Positions 43,001 through 51,221 of a stretch of DNA of 64,000 nt are shown piece by piece; within the stretch, counting starts at the first letter, position 1, and each line of letters opens with the position of its first letter. Made by a program: the position numbers and the translations under genes. Under the pieces are notes generated by a model. That model saw only the letters and a list, made by a program, of their open reading frames with translations, was not told the DNA's origin and did no database searches. This stretch comes from Progne subis subis (lineage: Eukaryota; Chordata; Aves; Passeriformes; Hirundinidae): assembly GCA_022316685.1 (NCBI GenBank), contig JAKJHU010000039.1:7745808-7809807 (forward strand), written 5' to 3'.

Positions 43001-46000
43001 TTGAGTTGTCTGATTTGTCTATGAAACCACAGTTTTCATTATATAGGCTTGTCATGGAGGATATTAAGACAAGTAGGTGAATAATAGGAGAATTAAACTG
43101 AATTTTTAGTTCATTGTAGAGTTCTGCACGGGTTGGGATTAAACATGTTTTCTAGTGGAACTTTTTAGAAATTTTGTTGCTGCAAATAGTATTACAGAGA
43201 GGTAGCTCATCAAGAATTAATTGCTTGTATTTGATGAAACTATATAGAGGAAACTTCTTTTTGGGAACCTCCTAAAGTGTTTTGTGAGGAAAACCTCCAG
43301 TTTCTGCTCATTCCTTTCTATAAAAGGTGATCTAAAAGGATAGTGCAAGGGGAGAATCTGCCTCTCCCCTCTAAGTGCTGCAGTTTACTCAATAATTAAA
43401 CTTACAGACTTCAACACAGGTTATAAAACTGTGTAAAAGCTATCTTATAGCTATCTTCTGCAAAGCCTAGTTTGAAGAGATACTTTTAAATGGAATCAAG
43501 AAAAATTAAGCAAAGAAATTAAGATACCAAGATAAGAGAGAGTTTTTAAAAAGAGTATCCTGTTGACTTCTAAAGAGATTTTAAACCATTCATTGTTTAA
43601 GTTAAAGGCACAAATATATCTGAGAGGGTTAGAGGGTTAGTAACTTCAGTTACTTGGATTCTCTGGTCTAGTAGAAGGTGTCCCTTCCAATCCAAACCGC
43701 TCTGTGCTTGTCTTTTATTTTTTTTTCCACCCCAAAATGAAATATTTTTTGATGTGAGGTGTTAAGAGCTACGTGCTAATCATACATTGCTCATGCTACA
43801 GTTTGTTTCTACTTGGCTAGTGCTGCCCTGCAGTTACTTGCTGGGTTTTATCTCTCAAAAATCTTTCATGGATGTAAACTACTTGCAAGCTTTAACATTA
43901 CAGTACTTTGGCTAGGGTCTACCTCGCTTTGCTCCATCCATAAAGCAGGAAGCTTATTTCTTAGGAGATCTGTTGGTCCTAAAATATTACTTGCATAATA
44001 TTAAATAATATGGTAATCTAAAGTGTAATGCTAAAATACCATTTAACCTTAATGTTTAACATTTCCTTTAGGGCTGACAAGTATTCTTTTATTTTATTTT
44101 CAGGTGTACAATCAAATAATCATATTAACAAGGTAGTAAGTCATCCCACACTTCCTGTAACTATTACAGCACATGAAGATAGACACATCAAATTTTTTGA
44201 CAACAAAACGGGTAAGGATAAAGAGAATTTGTACATATAAGTGTGTCTAATTTGTACATATGAATATGTTTAAAGAAATCTGGATAACATAGGAAGAATC
44301 CATTTGTAGAAAACTTACTAATGATGTAGTCTCACACAAAACAGAACTTTTGGTATCGGTAAGATTAAATCTTTTCACTACCGTCTCTGTGAAATACCCT
44401 CACTGTTGCAATTGAGACTTCAGAAGTCAGAAAACACTCTCAAAACAGGCAGAGATACTTGTGAGGGACAAGAAAGTGGCCTTTAATTTGGAGTTTTCCT
44501 AATTTATAGAGTATGTCTGCTTTGTTCCTCCTTTCATAATTTCCATGCTTTTAACTCTAAGCATGTGTCGGTTATGTTTTTCAACTCTCAGTAGTAAAAA
44601 AAGGTCACTTAGTATCTATTAGGGCAAAAAATAACCCTAAATTCATCATGGTATTGAAATCCTGTATTATACTTAAGTTGTTGATAAGGCTTATAAGACA
44701 GAAAAGCATCTGGAAGAAAGAGGGTAAAGAAGGCTATAGAAGAAAACTGCACTGTCTTGTCATGACAAAAACATTGCAATAATTTTGAGAACAAACTTAA
44801 ACTTCCTGTTTGTGAAATGACCTGACACTTCCTGCATTACCTATCAAAGTTGGAAGCAAAAAAAAAAAAAAAAAAAAATCAAACTTACTTTAAATATGCA
44901 CATGTAAAACCCCTGATTGAAGTAGTTTGGGCCCAGTAGATGGTGTTCCTGGGGTTTTTGTTTCCTATAGTAAAAAAGCTGGACATTTTTACCACTTTGC
45001 ACCTGCCAAGAACATATATATTTGAATTGTGGTCATTAAATGCATTGTGTTGATGTTGCTGAAATTCAGATTTATTACTTCAAAGAGCAAGGAAAAAATA
45101 ATTGGGTCAAGGACAGAAAACAGGGTAGAAGCAAATGGTCTTCTTGTGGAATAAAGTATCAGTGTGTCTGGAGGGATCAGCAATAGTTCAACGTAGTGAG
45201 TCACCTGAACAGGGAACAGTATATTGGCAGATAACTTTCATTAATTAGGTTATTAAACATGAAGGCTGATGAGGAAGAACTTAAAAGACTTAAAAAGCAG
45301 GCAAATTAAATTCCATGTGGATAAATGTGAAATGATTCATGTAAGGAAAAATAAACGTTGTAATAAAAAAATAATAATCACTGGGCTGACTGTTCTTACT
45401 CAAAGTAAAACCTTGGAGTTATGATAAGAGGTTGGATAAAAAATACTAGTTCGTTGCTTAGCAGAATAGCAAAATGCATATTAGAAGGAGGTTAAGGAAT
45501 AAAAAGCAAAAGAAAGCATTTTTAATACATTTGTATGAATTCTTAGAATGAAGTCTCCCTTATCTCAAAAGGGATATAGCCAAATTAGTGTTTCAGAGAA
45601 TGGTTAGAAAGATGATCAAAGATCTTTAGTAGCTTTTAGCTTCTTCAGGAAGAATTCTTGGAAACTGAATAGGCTGAGATTCTTCAGGAAGACAGACACA
45701 TGAACAAAGCTGATACACTTTGTTCATGTTGGTCATGGTCTTATAGGGATTTAGTTGCTCTCTTTTTCAGGTTGAGTTGCTAATCCCCAACAGGTGACAG
45801 GCTCGAAACAGGAGAGAGGCAGTGGTTCTTCTGTGCAATTAAACACTCTGGAACTCCTTCCCAAAAGCATGATGATGTGCTAAAAAAAGGTTATTAAAAG
45901 TCCAGGAACAGAGGTCAATGTAAAGAAATGCATTGATAGTAGTTAAATGCAGAGTTAACTGTTCTGGTTTGTGACAGAAGCTGAGGAGTATTTTGGGCAA

Positions 46001-46804
46001 GTATCACCTATAGCTGCCTTATTTTTCTCTCCTAGCAATGACAGAGGTAGATGGGCCATTGATATTGGCTCAGTAAGTCTCCTTTTACAAAACTTCAACA
46101 CTCCCCTACTGGGGCAGTAATTAGGACATTTAAGAGACAGAGGTTCTCACTCAGTTATTTTAGGTCTTCATTGTTGTTGCTGCCAGTAGAGATGCCAAGT
46201 GGATAAAAAGATTGCTTATGATGGGAATACCTTTTTGAGAGTTGTCATTTGACCTTATGTTTATACAAGAGTCTGCAATTGAAACTTCGTAATATCTAAT
46301 GGAATAGAACCATTCAAATATTACTGGAGTCTAAATAAACATGTTATCTTATATTGCATTTAAGGGGAATGAGTTGATGTTTTTTTAAATAAACAGTACT
46401 TCACAGGAAATTCACTGTTTATTTTTCTTTTAGGTAAAATGATCCATTCTATGGTTGCTCACTTGGATGCTGTCACAAGTCTAGCTGTAGATCCTAATGG
46501 AATCTATTTAATGTCTGGAAGTAAGGGGTTTTTTCATGTTCTATATAAATTCAGTATAAACTATGCATTTATGATGCACTGAATTTCTGACAAATACAAC
46601 CATTGTCTTTTTCCTTTCTTTCTTTCCTAAACAGGCCATGATTGTTCCATTAGGTTGTGGAATTTGGACAGCAAGACATGTGTGCAAGAAATAACAGCTC
46701 ATAGGAAAAAGCTGGATGAATCAATTTACGATGTAGCATTTCATCCATCAAAAGCATATATTGCCAGTGCAGGAGCTGATGCCCTTGCCAAAGTATTCGT
46801 GTGA
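6988..46804 (+). CDS. STRN3: Striatin-3 (SG2NA), exons 2-18; 5' end outside window
   Basis: Seen: seventeen exons with AG acceptors and GT donors (one GC donor) join in frame as 6988-7091, 12999-13072, 13688-13769, 14050-14229, 14677-14809, 16388-16529, 21829-21939, 28115-28255, 33087-33220, 38432-38607, 38737-38784, 40479-40600, 41636-41803, 42054-42194, 44104-44211, 46434-46520 and 46635-46804. They total 2121 nt, or 706 residues plus TGA. The product has a coiled coil, a calmodulin-binding segment, an acidic linker and a C-terminal seven-blade WD40 domain. Known for the family: human STRN3 is about 797 residues. Striatins are B''' regulatory subunits of PP2A and scaffold the STRIPAK complex (PP2A A/C, MOB4, STRIP1/2, GCKIII kinases) in the cytoplasm. 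Inferred: about 90 residues, including the caveolin-binding N-terminus, are in exon 1 upstream. Sequence and the adjacent COCH gene favour STRN3 over STRN or STRN4. No frameshift or stop was found in any exon. Confidence 0.97.
10312..10338. repeat. Short G/C homopolymer hairpin
   Basis: A run of six G (10315-10320) is followed by T6A and a run of eight C (10328-10335). TTTGGGGGG pairs perfectly with CCCCCCAAA, giving a 9-bp stem with a 9-nt loop. Lies within STRN3 intron 2. Confidence 0.8.
11690..12330 (+). mobile_element. Probable degraded solo LTR (endogenous retrovirus)
   Basis: The block is richer in GC than its surroundings. It has a TATA-like GCTTTTATAGGCTCAG near 11929-11944, preceded by a region with the general layout of avian ERV LTR U3 sequences as I recall them. 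No internal gag, pol or env coding was seen nearby. The boundaries are soft and I could not find a clear target-site duplication. Family assignment needs a repeat-library search. Confidence 0.4.
12999..13072 (+). CDS. STRN3: STRN3 exon 3
   Basis: Completes the split Arg codon and encodes AKYHKLKYGTELNQGDLK and a further MPTFES (24 codons), ending on the first base of a Glu codon. It links the coiled coil to the calmodulin-binding region. Acceptor TTTTTCAG, donor G/GTAACT. Confidence 0.95.
13073..13687 (+). other. STRN3: STRN3 intron 3
   Basis: 615-bp intron, GT donor and CTTTCAG acceptor. Contains an A-rich run near 13277-13288 and a pyrimidine-rich stretch near 13529-13552. Nothing else recognised. 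Confidence 0.9.
13688..13769 (+). CDS. STRN3: STRN3 exon 4: calmodulin-binding region start
   Basis: Encodes a Glu/Asp/Thr-rich start and then NSQLTWKQGRQLLRQ, ending on two bases of a Gln codon. The basic amphipathic segment around WKQGRQLLRQYL is the striatin Ca2+/calmodulin-binding region (family knowledge). Donor is CA/GTAAGT. Confidence 0.95.
14050..14229 (+). CDS. STRN3: STRN3 exon 5
   Basis: Encodes YLQEVGYTDTILDVRSQR, then a segment with SLLGLSNSEPNGSVE and NLEQILNGGE. This is the conserved end of the Striatin N-terminal family domain. It ends in a lysine/glutamine-rich stretch and a split Arg codon. Acceptor CTGTCTAG, donor AG/GTAAGT. Confidence 0.95.
14230..14676 (+). other. STRN3: STRN3 intron 5
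   Basis: 447-bp AT-rich intron with GTAAGTG donor and ATATAG acceptor. No other feature seen. Confidence 0.9.
14677..14809 (+). CDS. STRN3: STRN3 exon 6: acidic linker
   Basis: Encodes SGDVLETFNFLENADDSDEE and further Glu/Asp residues, then a basic tail (HRINKKHK). Ends at a codon boundary. The donor AAA/GTAAAA is weaker than its neighbours, because positions +5 and +6 deviate from consensus; reading on into the intron gives only a short extension. The acidic run is typical of the disordered linker between N-terminal and WD40 parts of striatins. Confidence 0.93.
14810..16387 (+). other. STRN3: STRN3 intron 6
   Basis: 1.6-kb AT-rich intron, donor GTAAAA, acceptor CTTGCAG. The short open frames on both strands look random. 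Confidence 0.9.
16388..16529 (+). CDS. STRN3: STRN3 exon 7
   Basis: Encodes IGNEGLAADLPDDPDTEEAL, then a stretch ending in GDGTEW plus the first base of the next codon. It is highly acidic and matches the SG2NA linker. Because it ends in phase 1, it can splice to exon 8 (GAC, Asp) or directly to exon 10 (GCT, Ala) without a frame change. Confidence 0.95.
16530..21828 (+). other. STRN3: STRN3 intron 7
   Basis: 5.3-kb AT-rich intron. Includes a TA/TG simple repeat at 16688-16726. No transposon was recognised with confidence. Two acceptors lie at its 3' end: AG at 21752-21753 and AG at 21827-21828. Confidence 0.85.
16688..16726. repeat. TA/TG compound microsatellite
   Basis: Alternating (TA)n and (TG)n tracts in about 39 bp within STRN3 intron 7. 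Confidence 0.85.
21829..21939 (+). CDS. STRN3: STRN3 exon 8 (cassette; alternative upstream acceptor at 21754)
   Basis: Encodes DKDDLSPTAEVWDVDQGLIS followed by a lysine-rich KLKEQYKKERKGKKGVK. The chosen start follows TGCATGTAG and reproduces the mammalian junction TEW-DKDD. With exon 9 it adds 252 nt (84 codons), the size by which the long and short human isoforms differ. A second acceptor (CTTATACAG, ending 21753) would add 25 open, in-frame codons. Donor A/GTAAGT. Confidence 0.92.
21940..28114 (+). other. STRN3: STRN3 intron 8
   Basis: 6.2-kb intron with a CR1 copy at about 22735-23345. The rest is AT-rich, with a TATA/TTAA-rich stretch around 27420-27530. No other exon-like segment was recognised. 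Confidence 0.88.
22735..23345 (-). mobile_element. CR1 LINE, 5'-truncated, minus strand
   Basis: Read on the minus strand it ends in the CR1 3' end: the plus strand begins CATAGAATGG, followed by the characteristic GAAGGGATATTAAAGATCAT and CCAACCCTCCTGCCATGG. The GC-rich body (22970-23330) is nearly identical to the copy at 50795-51175. Open frames across this body are by-products of its composition; no complete reverse transcriptase is present. Confidence 0.9.
28115..28255 (+). CDS. STRN3: STRN3 exon 9 (cassette)
   Basis: Encodes VNRTKLHDMIADLGDDEIPH, then a Ser-rich segment with SRMTDHEGARAEE. Preceded by a TTTACAG acceptor and followed by a G/GTACAA donor. It is included or skipped with exon 8 in mammals; the phases here allow the same choice. 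Confidence 0.94.
28256..33086 (+). other. STRN3: STRN3 intron 9
   Basis: 4.8-kb AT-rich intron. Contains a C-run near 28530-28539 and a TG-rich tract near 32898-32928. No transposon or other gene recognised. Confidence 0.85.
33087..33220 (+). CDS. STRN3: STRN3 exon 10
   Basis: Encodes AEPITFPPGGGKSFIMGSDD, then VLLSVLGLGDLADLTVTNDA and DYSYD, ending at a codon boundary. This conserved segment immediately precedes the WD40 propeller. Acceptor TTTGTAG, donor GTAAGT. Confidence 0.96.
33221..38431 (+). other. STRN3: STRN3 intron 10
   Basis: 5.2-kb intron with an (AAC)n microsatellite at 34851-34873. Otherwise AT-rich with no recognised exon or transposon. Confidence 0.85.
34851..34873. repeat. 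(AAC)n microsatellite
   Basis: About seven AAC units in STRN3 intron 10. Confidence 0.9.
38432..38607 (+). CDS. STRN3: STRN3 exon 11: WD40 repeat 1; GC donor
   Basis: Encodes LPANKDAFRKTWNPKYTLRS, then a WD repeat (FDGVRALAFHPVEPVLVTAS ... HTLKLWNL) and KTVPAK. The exon ends on AA of a Lys codon and the intron begins GCAAGT, not GT. The next exon supplies G for AAG (Lys), giving the conserved KKSASLD junction. Failure to splice would add about twenty residues and stop at 38666-38668. Confidence 0.95.
38737..38784 (+). CDS. STRN3: STRN3 exon 12
   Basis: 48-nt micro-scale exon encoding SASLDVEPIYTFRAH plus two bases of an Ile codon. It opens WD repeat 2. Acceptor CTTTCAG, donor AT/GTGAGT. Confidence 0.95.
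38785..40478 (+). other. STRN3: STRN3 intron 12
   Basis: 1.7-kb intron with a T-rich run (40395-40413) before the TCAATAG acceptor. No other feature recognised. Confidence 0.88.
40479..40600 (+). CDS. STRN3: STRN3 exon 13: WD40 repeat 2
   Basis: Encodes GPVLSLAISSNGEQCFSGGI, then DATIQWWNMPSPSVDPYDTY. The WWN in place of the usual WD dipeptide is characteristic of this striatin blade. Donor G/GTAAGT. Confidence 0.96.
40601..41635 (+). other. STRN3: STRN3 intron 13
   Basis: 1.0-kb AT-rich intron ending in a strong polypyrimidine tract and TCCAG. Nothing else recognised. Confidence 0.9.
41636..41803 (+). CDS. STRN3: STRN3 exon 14: WD40 repeat 3
   Basis: Encodes EPNVLAGTLIAHTDAVWGLA, then SGVKNHLLSCSADGTIRLWN and a short CxC-type linker (PCICTYNGEK). 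This is a textbook blade with the H ... SADGT ... LWN signature. Ends in phase 1. Confidence 0.96.
42054..42194 (+). CDS. STRN3: STRN3 exon 15: WD40 repeat 4
   Basis: Encodes HGIPTSVDFIGCDPAHMVAS, then FNTGSTVIYDLETSQSVVMF and SSQVES. The WD dipeptide is replaced by YD in this blade, as in other striatins. Donor G/GTAAGT. Confidence 0.95.
42380..42925 (+). mobile_element. CR1 LINE, 5'-truncated, plus strand
   Basis: Shows the CR1 3' body in order: a GAGACCCTGCCTGGAGTGCT segment, GGCCATGAAAATGATCC, GAAGTTCTTTACTGTGAGAG, and the end TTAAAGGTCCCTTTCATCCA. It contains a small internal duplication of TTTAGGTATTA around 42695-42720. Too diverged to encode protein. Confidence 0.9.
43660..43712 (+). 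mobile_element. Small CR1 3'-end fragment
   Basis: TCTCTGGTCTAGTAGAAGGT followed by CCCTTCCAATCCAAACCGCT and CTGTG resembles the terminal CR1 segment with an internal deletion. It lies in the same orientation as the copy ending near 42925. Confidence 0.6.
44104..44211 (+). CDS. STRN3: STRN3 exon 16: WD40 repeat 5
   Basis: Encodes VQSNNHINKVVSHPTLPVTI, then TAHEDRHIKFFDNKT. IKFFD substitutes for the WD dipeptide. Acceptor TTTTCAG, donor G/GTAAGG. Confidence 0.95.
44858..44878. repeat. Poly(A) run of 21
   Basis: Uninterrupted run of A in STRN3 intron 16. No gene-like sequence precedes it, so there is no case for a retrocopy tail. Confidence 0.9.
45250..45910 (+). mobile_element. Old, diverged CR1-like LINE fragment
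   Basis: Contains CR1-like pieces in the expected order: GATAAATGTGAAATGATTCA near 45320, GATTCTTCAGGAAGACAG near 45679, and CAATTAAACACTCTGGAACT near 45836. Strongly decayed, so the boundaries are approximate. Confidence 0.55.
46434..46520 (+). CDS. STRN3: STRN3 exon 17: WD40 repeat 6 start
   Basis: Encodes KMIHSMVAHLDAVTSLAVDP, then NGIYLMSG, ending on the first base of a Ser codon. Donor A/GTAAGG. Confidence 0.96.
46635..46804 (+). CDS. STRN3: STRN3 exon 18: WD40 repeats 6-7 and stop
   Basis: Encodes SHDCSIRLWNLDSKTCVQEI, then a final blade with FHPSKAYIASAGADALAKVF, one Val and TGA at 46802-46804. The C-terminus ALAKVFV is invariant in vertebrate STRN3. Confidence 0.97.
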
Positions 46805-47576
46805 CATAGCAGAACAAACCTGCATCATAACAGCAGGTCTGTTTGGACAAAAAAGAGGGAATGCGTCACTGCCATCAATTATAAGGTTACCAGTAAGACA
46901 CTACATCTGATCTGCCTGGATGAAGGCTCTTAAGTGGGGCAGGTGGAAGTTGGTGAAAAGTCACCACATCCTGAACAATGTCAGGCTCATTCATTTAACT
47001 GTAATTACTGTATTTGGGGGGGTGGGGACAAATACAAAAAAGAAAACCAGTATTTGTAGCCTTGACTGGATATGAACTGAGCGTATGTCTGTTCTTTAGG
47101 TGTCTTTAAGCAAACGTGGAGTCTGATCTTACAAAAAGACTTTTATTTTGGACTCTGTGTGCTGCCTTAGGGTTAGGAATGTGGTGCTCTTGTGGGGGGA
47201 AGTGAGCTCCAAGAGTAGCTTTCTTTTCATCTCTTAGTAATCTTCTGTTTATCAGTTGAATGCCACAGATTCCCCTTTTAAACTTTTATTTTGCTTTAAA
47301 GAAAAGGAAATTTAACTTAAAATATTTTAGCATTAGTTGCACAAAATGTTTGGATAAAATTCTAGTTTTTATAAGTCTTTTTATATATTTAGCCTGTCAC
47401 AACAGTGCTCAAGATTGTATTGATAATGTTTTTCTGCATTATAGAACCCTAAAACACAGAGATCTCACTGACCCGCTGCCGTGTAACCACAATCTTCCCT
47501 TCTTTTGCCTAATACAGCTCAGCTAAGTCCTTGCTTAAGGATGCTAATTCATCATCATCGCATAACTGTCTTCATA

Positions 47577-47582
47577 AATAAA
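47577..47582 (+). promoter_or_regulatory. STRN3: Candidate poly(A) signal, STRN3 proximal
   Basis: AATAAA about 770 nt after the stop codon. Confidence 0.5.
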
Positions 47583-48302
47583 GGACTGTAAAATGTGTTC
47601 AAATGAAACACAGAGGGGTTAACACCCCGAATGAACTCTTAAAAAAAATTAATCTTGGCATCCTATCACTATGTGATATTTTGTACATCTTACTGTATTT
47701 ACGAGTTTATTTATCAAGGATTACCCATCTTGCTAATGGCCTATTGTTATTTATTTCACTTTTTGTTGGTCTTTATATCCTTTTATGTAGTGTGTTAAAG
47801 GGCCCTGTATATCTGTTATGGCACTCTTCGAACAGTCTAAAATAGATGAGAAAATGGGACATTTGATAAGTCTGAAGTTGCAAACCAGGAAATTCTTTTT
47901 CCTCTGGTTAAGTACCTGGAGTGGAGTTGATTCCAAAAAAACAATCTTGTTTCAGAACCTTTGGAGTGAAAATTATTTTTATTTGCATTTCAAATAGAAT
48001 ACAAAAGTAGTGAATTCAAGATTCATAAATCTGCTGTGTTTTGACTAGTTATTCCCTGCTTTTATTTTATTTTTCAGACGTGCTTCAGTTTATGGTGTAA
48101 CTAAAAATTTTGTTTGTGTAATGCATGATTAATACAAAAAAGTATTTTTTCTAGTCTTCCACAAAACTTTTCTGATCAGTTTGCGAGTTTTGATGAGTTT
48201 TGTAAGGTTTCTGTTTTACAAACTATGAATCAGCAAATTTTTAAGATTGTACCACATAGCAAAAGTACAGCTGTTGAAAAATAATGTATATAAAATGCAT
48301 AT

Positions 48303-48308
48303 AATAAA
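48303..48308 (+). promoter_or_regulatory. STRN3: Candidate poly(A) signal, STRN3 middle
   Basis: AATAAA about 1.5 kb after the stop, followed within 30 nt by a TG-rich stretch (GGTGTACCTGTATGTTACTG) that could serve as a downstream element. Confidence 0.45.
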
Positions 48309-49449
48309 TATTAAATGGTGTACCTGTATGTTACTGTTGGCTACATTATTTTGTGTTGCACAGTTTGAAAGAGTCATTCTACAAATTACTAAATTAAGTC
48401 TCAATTTTAGCAAAATGACCATTTGTTTATCGCTTATAAGCTGCTTTGCTTTTGCAAGATTGTAATAGTTGTCTGGATGTTGAGCAACTGTTCCATTTCA
48501 AGCAGCAGTACCCACATATAAGAACATGTTTCCACAGTGTTTTAAAAGATTTTTACAAGAACAAATCAAAAATTGCTAGTGTAGTCTTAGAGCCCTTTTA
48601 AGATTATAATCTCAGTGGTTTTCATTATCTTTGCATACGAAGTGATTCTGAAGTGATTTAGGAGCTGGAAAGGTACTCTCTTTTTATTTCAAACTGCCAC
48701 TGAATAGTTGTGTTGAATTAGGAAGAAAAAAAAAATTCTAAATACCTAAAGTTTGCCCATATATCTTACCTTTGTCCTTTTCTTTCCAAGTCCTCCCATA
48801 AAGTTGATGCACAAAAAACTAAGCTGAAGGTCAACATTTACCTATTCTGTGATGTGTCACTTTGCTCAAAGTGTATCAGCAGAAACAGAATATGATAAGA
48901 TGAATATTTTCATTTAAAGTATTATGTTTAGGTGTAAGTTAACTAAAGCTAGAACATGTTCCTATAAGTGGTTTAACTGCATTGTTCCATGTAAGTTTCC
49001 AGTTTTCCAGTAAGACTGTATTTCATGCCATCTCATGTCAAGCAAATTAGAACTTAAAGAAAAAGGAAAGAGGTGCTCATCGTAGGCAGAATACTGCAGT
49101 TATATTTTGGAATTAATTTTGTTTTAGTAATAATGTTGCATTGCTTGAAATGTTACAGTAAATTATAATTGTGTAGGAATTGGAGAATTTTGTCCTTTAT
49201 CATGAAGATTGGGTGAGGCCTTCCAGTAATTGCTTGTAGGACACTAAGACTTAACTTTTGAAAGTAACATTCAGCTGATTTGCACTTTTTGTTCTTTCCA
49301 GTCTAAAGCATTCAACTAATCAACAGACAAGAGAGTATTTGAATTTTATTGGAAGTAATTTCATAATTGCCTTTTCTGAAGCCAAACATTGTTTCTGGCA
49401 GCTTTTCCAGACTGCTACATTTTAATGCTAAAGTAAAATGTGATTGTTT

Positions 49450-49455
49450 AATAAA
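49450..49455 (+). promoter_or_regulatory. STRN3: Candidate poly(A) signal, STRN3 distal
   Basis: AATAAA about 2.6 kb after the stop, upstream of a T-rich tract. Confidence 0.35.
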
Positions 49456-49692
49456 CATTACCATGCATAACATTTACCTTTTTTTTAATTGTATTAAAAT
49501 TGAAATGATAAAACCAAAAATTTGCTTATTTTCCTTAATTGAAATCTTAACGATCATCTTAGTTCACTAATGCATAGTGGATCAAATGCTGTAGTGAGGC
49601 ATTGTTTATTGAATATTACCAATAATTTCTAGTACGACTTAGTTTATTTGTTGTGGGGTATAACATGGTGAGATATTTATTTTTATTTTCTC

Positions 49693-49823
49693 AGTAAATC
49701 CTTTCATAAGCTGAGGAGCTTTTTAGAATGGAAGAGCTGTAGTACTGCTAGTGGGGAAAATTATAGTGCTGAAAGAAATGGTTTTATTTAGTAAAAAACC
49801 CTCAGCTTATGAAAGGATTTACT
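49693..49823. repeat. Perfect 24-bp inverted repeat with 83-nt spacer
   Basis: Left arm 49693-49716 begins AGTAAATCCTTTCATAAG. Right arm 49800-49823 is its exact reverse complement over all 24 bases, and the pairing continues imperfectly inward (A/T-rich). The same four bases TCTC flank both outer ends (49689-49692 and 49824-49827), a possible but weak target-site duplication. It could be a small non-autonomous DNA transposon remnant or a transcribed hairpin. Confidence 0.9.
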
Positions 49824-50184
49824 TCTCTTTTTTGAGACTCAAATGACTGCTGCTCAGAACCTGAATGGAAAGATATCTGAATCTGTTTAATAATATACCT
49901 TTAGCATTTAGGGTGTAATTGATGTTAACAGACTTGCCTTTCATTGTAGGAACTGTTTTAAGCAGATCAGCAGTGACTGTAGTCCACTATAGTGTAAATA
50001 GTAGTATGCCATCCACATAAATAGCAAATACACATGAAAAAGAGTGCAAGAAGCCCTGGTTAGAAACCTTCCCTAATTTAGTAAGACTAAAGACAAATTT
50101 ATTTGCCAGGAGAAAATGGGTAGATTTTCCAAGTGGAAAAACTGTGAGCTTGAAGCTACACTATCAATGGCCATCCGTTTCACA

Positions 50185-50290
50185 TATTGTATGCTAATTT
50201 ATTTTGAAACTGATAGCACATTCTGTCCAGGCATACTCTTATTATTATGTGCTTTAATTTACTTTAGAACTGATAGCACTCTGCTCCAGC
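50185..50290. repeat. 60-bp imperfect tandem duplication
   Basis: AACTGATAGCAC occurs at about 50208 and again exactly 60 nt later, with matching flanks (CTAATTTATTTTGA against TTAATTTACTTTAG, and TCTGTCCAGGC against TCTGCTCCAGC). Two copies, several substitutions. Confidence 0.8.
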
Positions 50291-50363
50291 ACTTCCCATC
50301 TCACATCAGTGGAAAGCCCTTTGCTCACAGTGCTGACTTCTTGCATTTTTGTCCTGTTTGCTT

Positions 50364-51215
50364 TCATAGACTCATAGAAAGGTCTGGGATGGAAGGGACA
50401 TTGAAAATCATTTAGTTCCAAGCCTGTACTCCTGCTATAGAGAGGGGAAGCTTCCACTAAACAGTTTTTTTTTATTGTCCCATCCAACCTGTCTTTGAAC
50501 ACTTCTGGGGATGGGGCATCCACAGCTTCCTTGGGCAACCTGTGTGCCAGTCACTCACCACCTTCACAGTAAAGATTTTTCTTCTAGTATCCAGTTTAAT
50601 CTGTTCTTTTTCAGTTTGAAGCAGTTTCCCCTTATCCTGTCACCACATGCTTATGTAAAAACTTCCTCTCCAGCTTTTTTACAGGCTCCCTTCAGCTACT
50701 GGAAGGCCATATTTAAGTTAGCCCAAAGCCTTCTCTTTTCCAGGTTGGCCAGCCCCAACACTCTGAGATACGCTCCATCCCTCTGATCATCATGTGGCTG
50801 TCCTCTGCAGTCACTCCAGCAGGTCCTTGTCCTTCCTGTGCTGGCACCCAGAGCTGGATGCAGCCCTGCAGGTGGGGTCTCAGCAGAGCAGAGCAGAGGG
50901 GCAGAATCCCCTCCCTCCCCTGCTGCCCACCCTGCTCTGGATGCAGCCCAGGACACGTTTGGCTCTCTGGGCTGGGAGTGCCCATGGCTGGGTCATGTCC
51001 AGCCTCTCAGCCAGCAGCACCCCCAGGTCCCTCTGGGCAGGGCAGCTCTCCATCTGTTCATCCCCAGCCTGTGCTGTACAGGGGACTGCCCCAAGCCAGG
51101 TGCAGCACCAGAGCTTGGTCTTGGAGATTTTCATGGTGCTGCTCCTGGAATTTGTACAGGTTCCTCTGAATGGCACGCTGTCCTTAAGGTGTGTTGACCA
51201 CACCACTCAGCTTGC
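50364..51215 (-). mobile_element. CR1 LINE, 5'-truncated, minus strand
   Basis: The plus strand begins TCATAGACTCATAGAAAGG, the reversed CR1 3' end. It passes through CCATCCAACCTGTCTTTGAA and a GC-rich body that closely matches the copy at 22970-23330. The copy is longer than that one and retains segments missing there (50580-50800). Open frames up to 185 codons across the GC-rich body are composition artefacts. Confidence 0.9.
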
Positions 51216-51221
51216 CACTGC

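Larger units (their letters stand above)
42195..44103 (+). other. STRN3: STRN3 intron 15
   Basis: 1.9-kb intron containing a CR1 copy (about 42380-42925) and a second small CR1 fragment (about 43660-43712). Confidence 0.9.
44212..46433 (+). other. STRN3: STRN3 intron 16
   Basis: 2.2-kb intron with a 21-A run at 44858-44878 and an old CR1-like copy at about 45250-45910. Confidence 0.85.
46805..49455 (+). other. STRN3: STRN3 3' UTR (extent inferred)
   Basis: AT-rich sequence directly after the stop codon. AATAAA hexamers lie at 47577-47582, 48303-48308 and 49450-49455. Which one is used cannot be told from sequence alone. Short open frames here are not gene-like. Confidence 0.6.

Noticed and set aside
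44858..44878. Poly(A) run as the tail of a retrotransposed gene
   Set aside because: The sequence before it has no cDNA-like content; it is better explained as a simple repeat.
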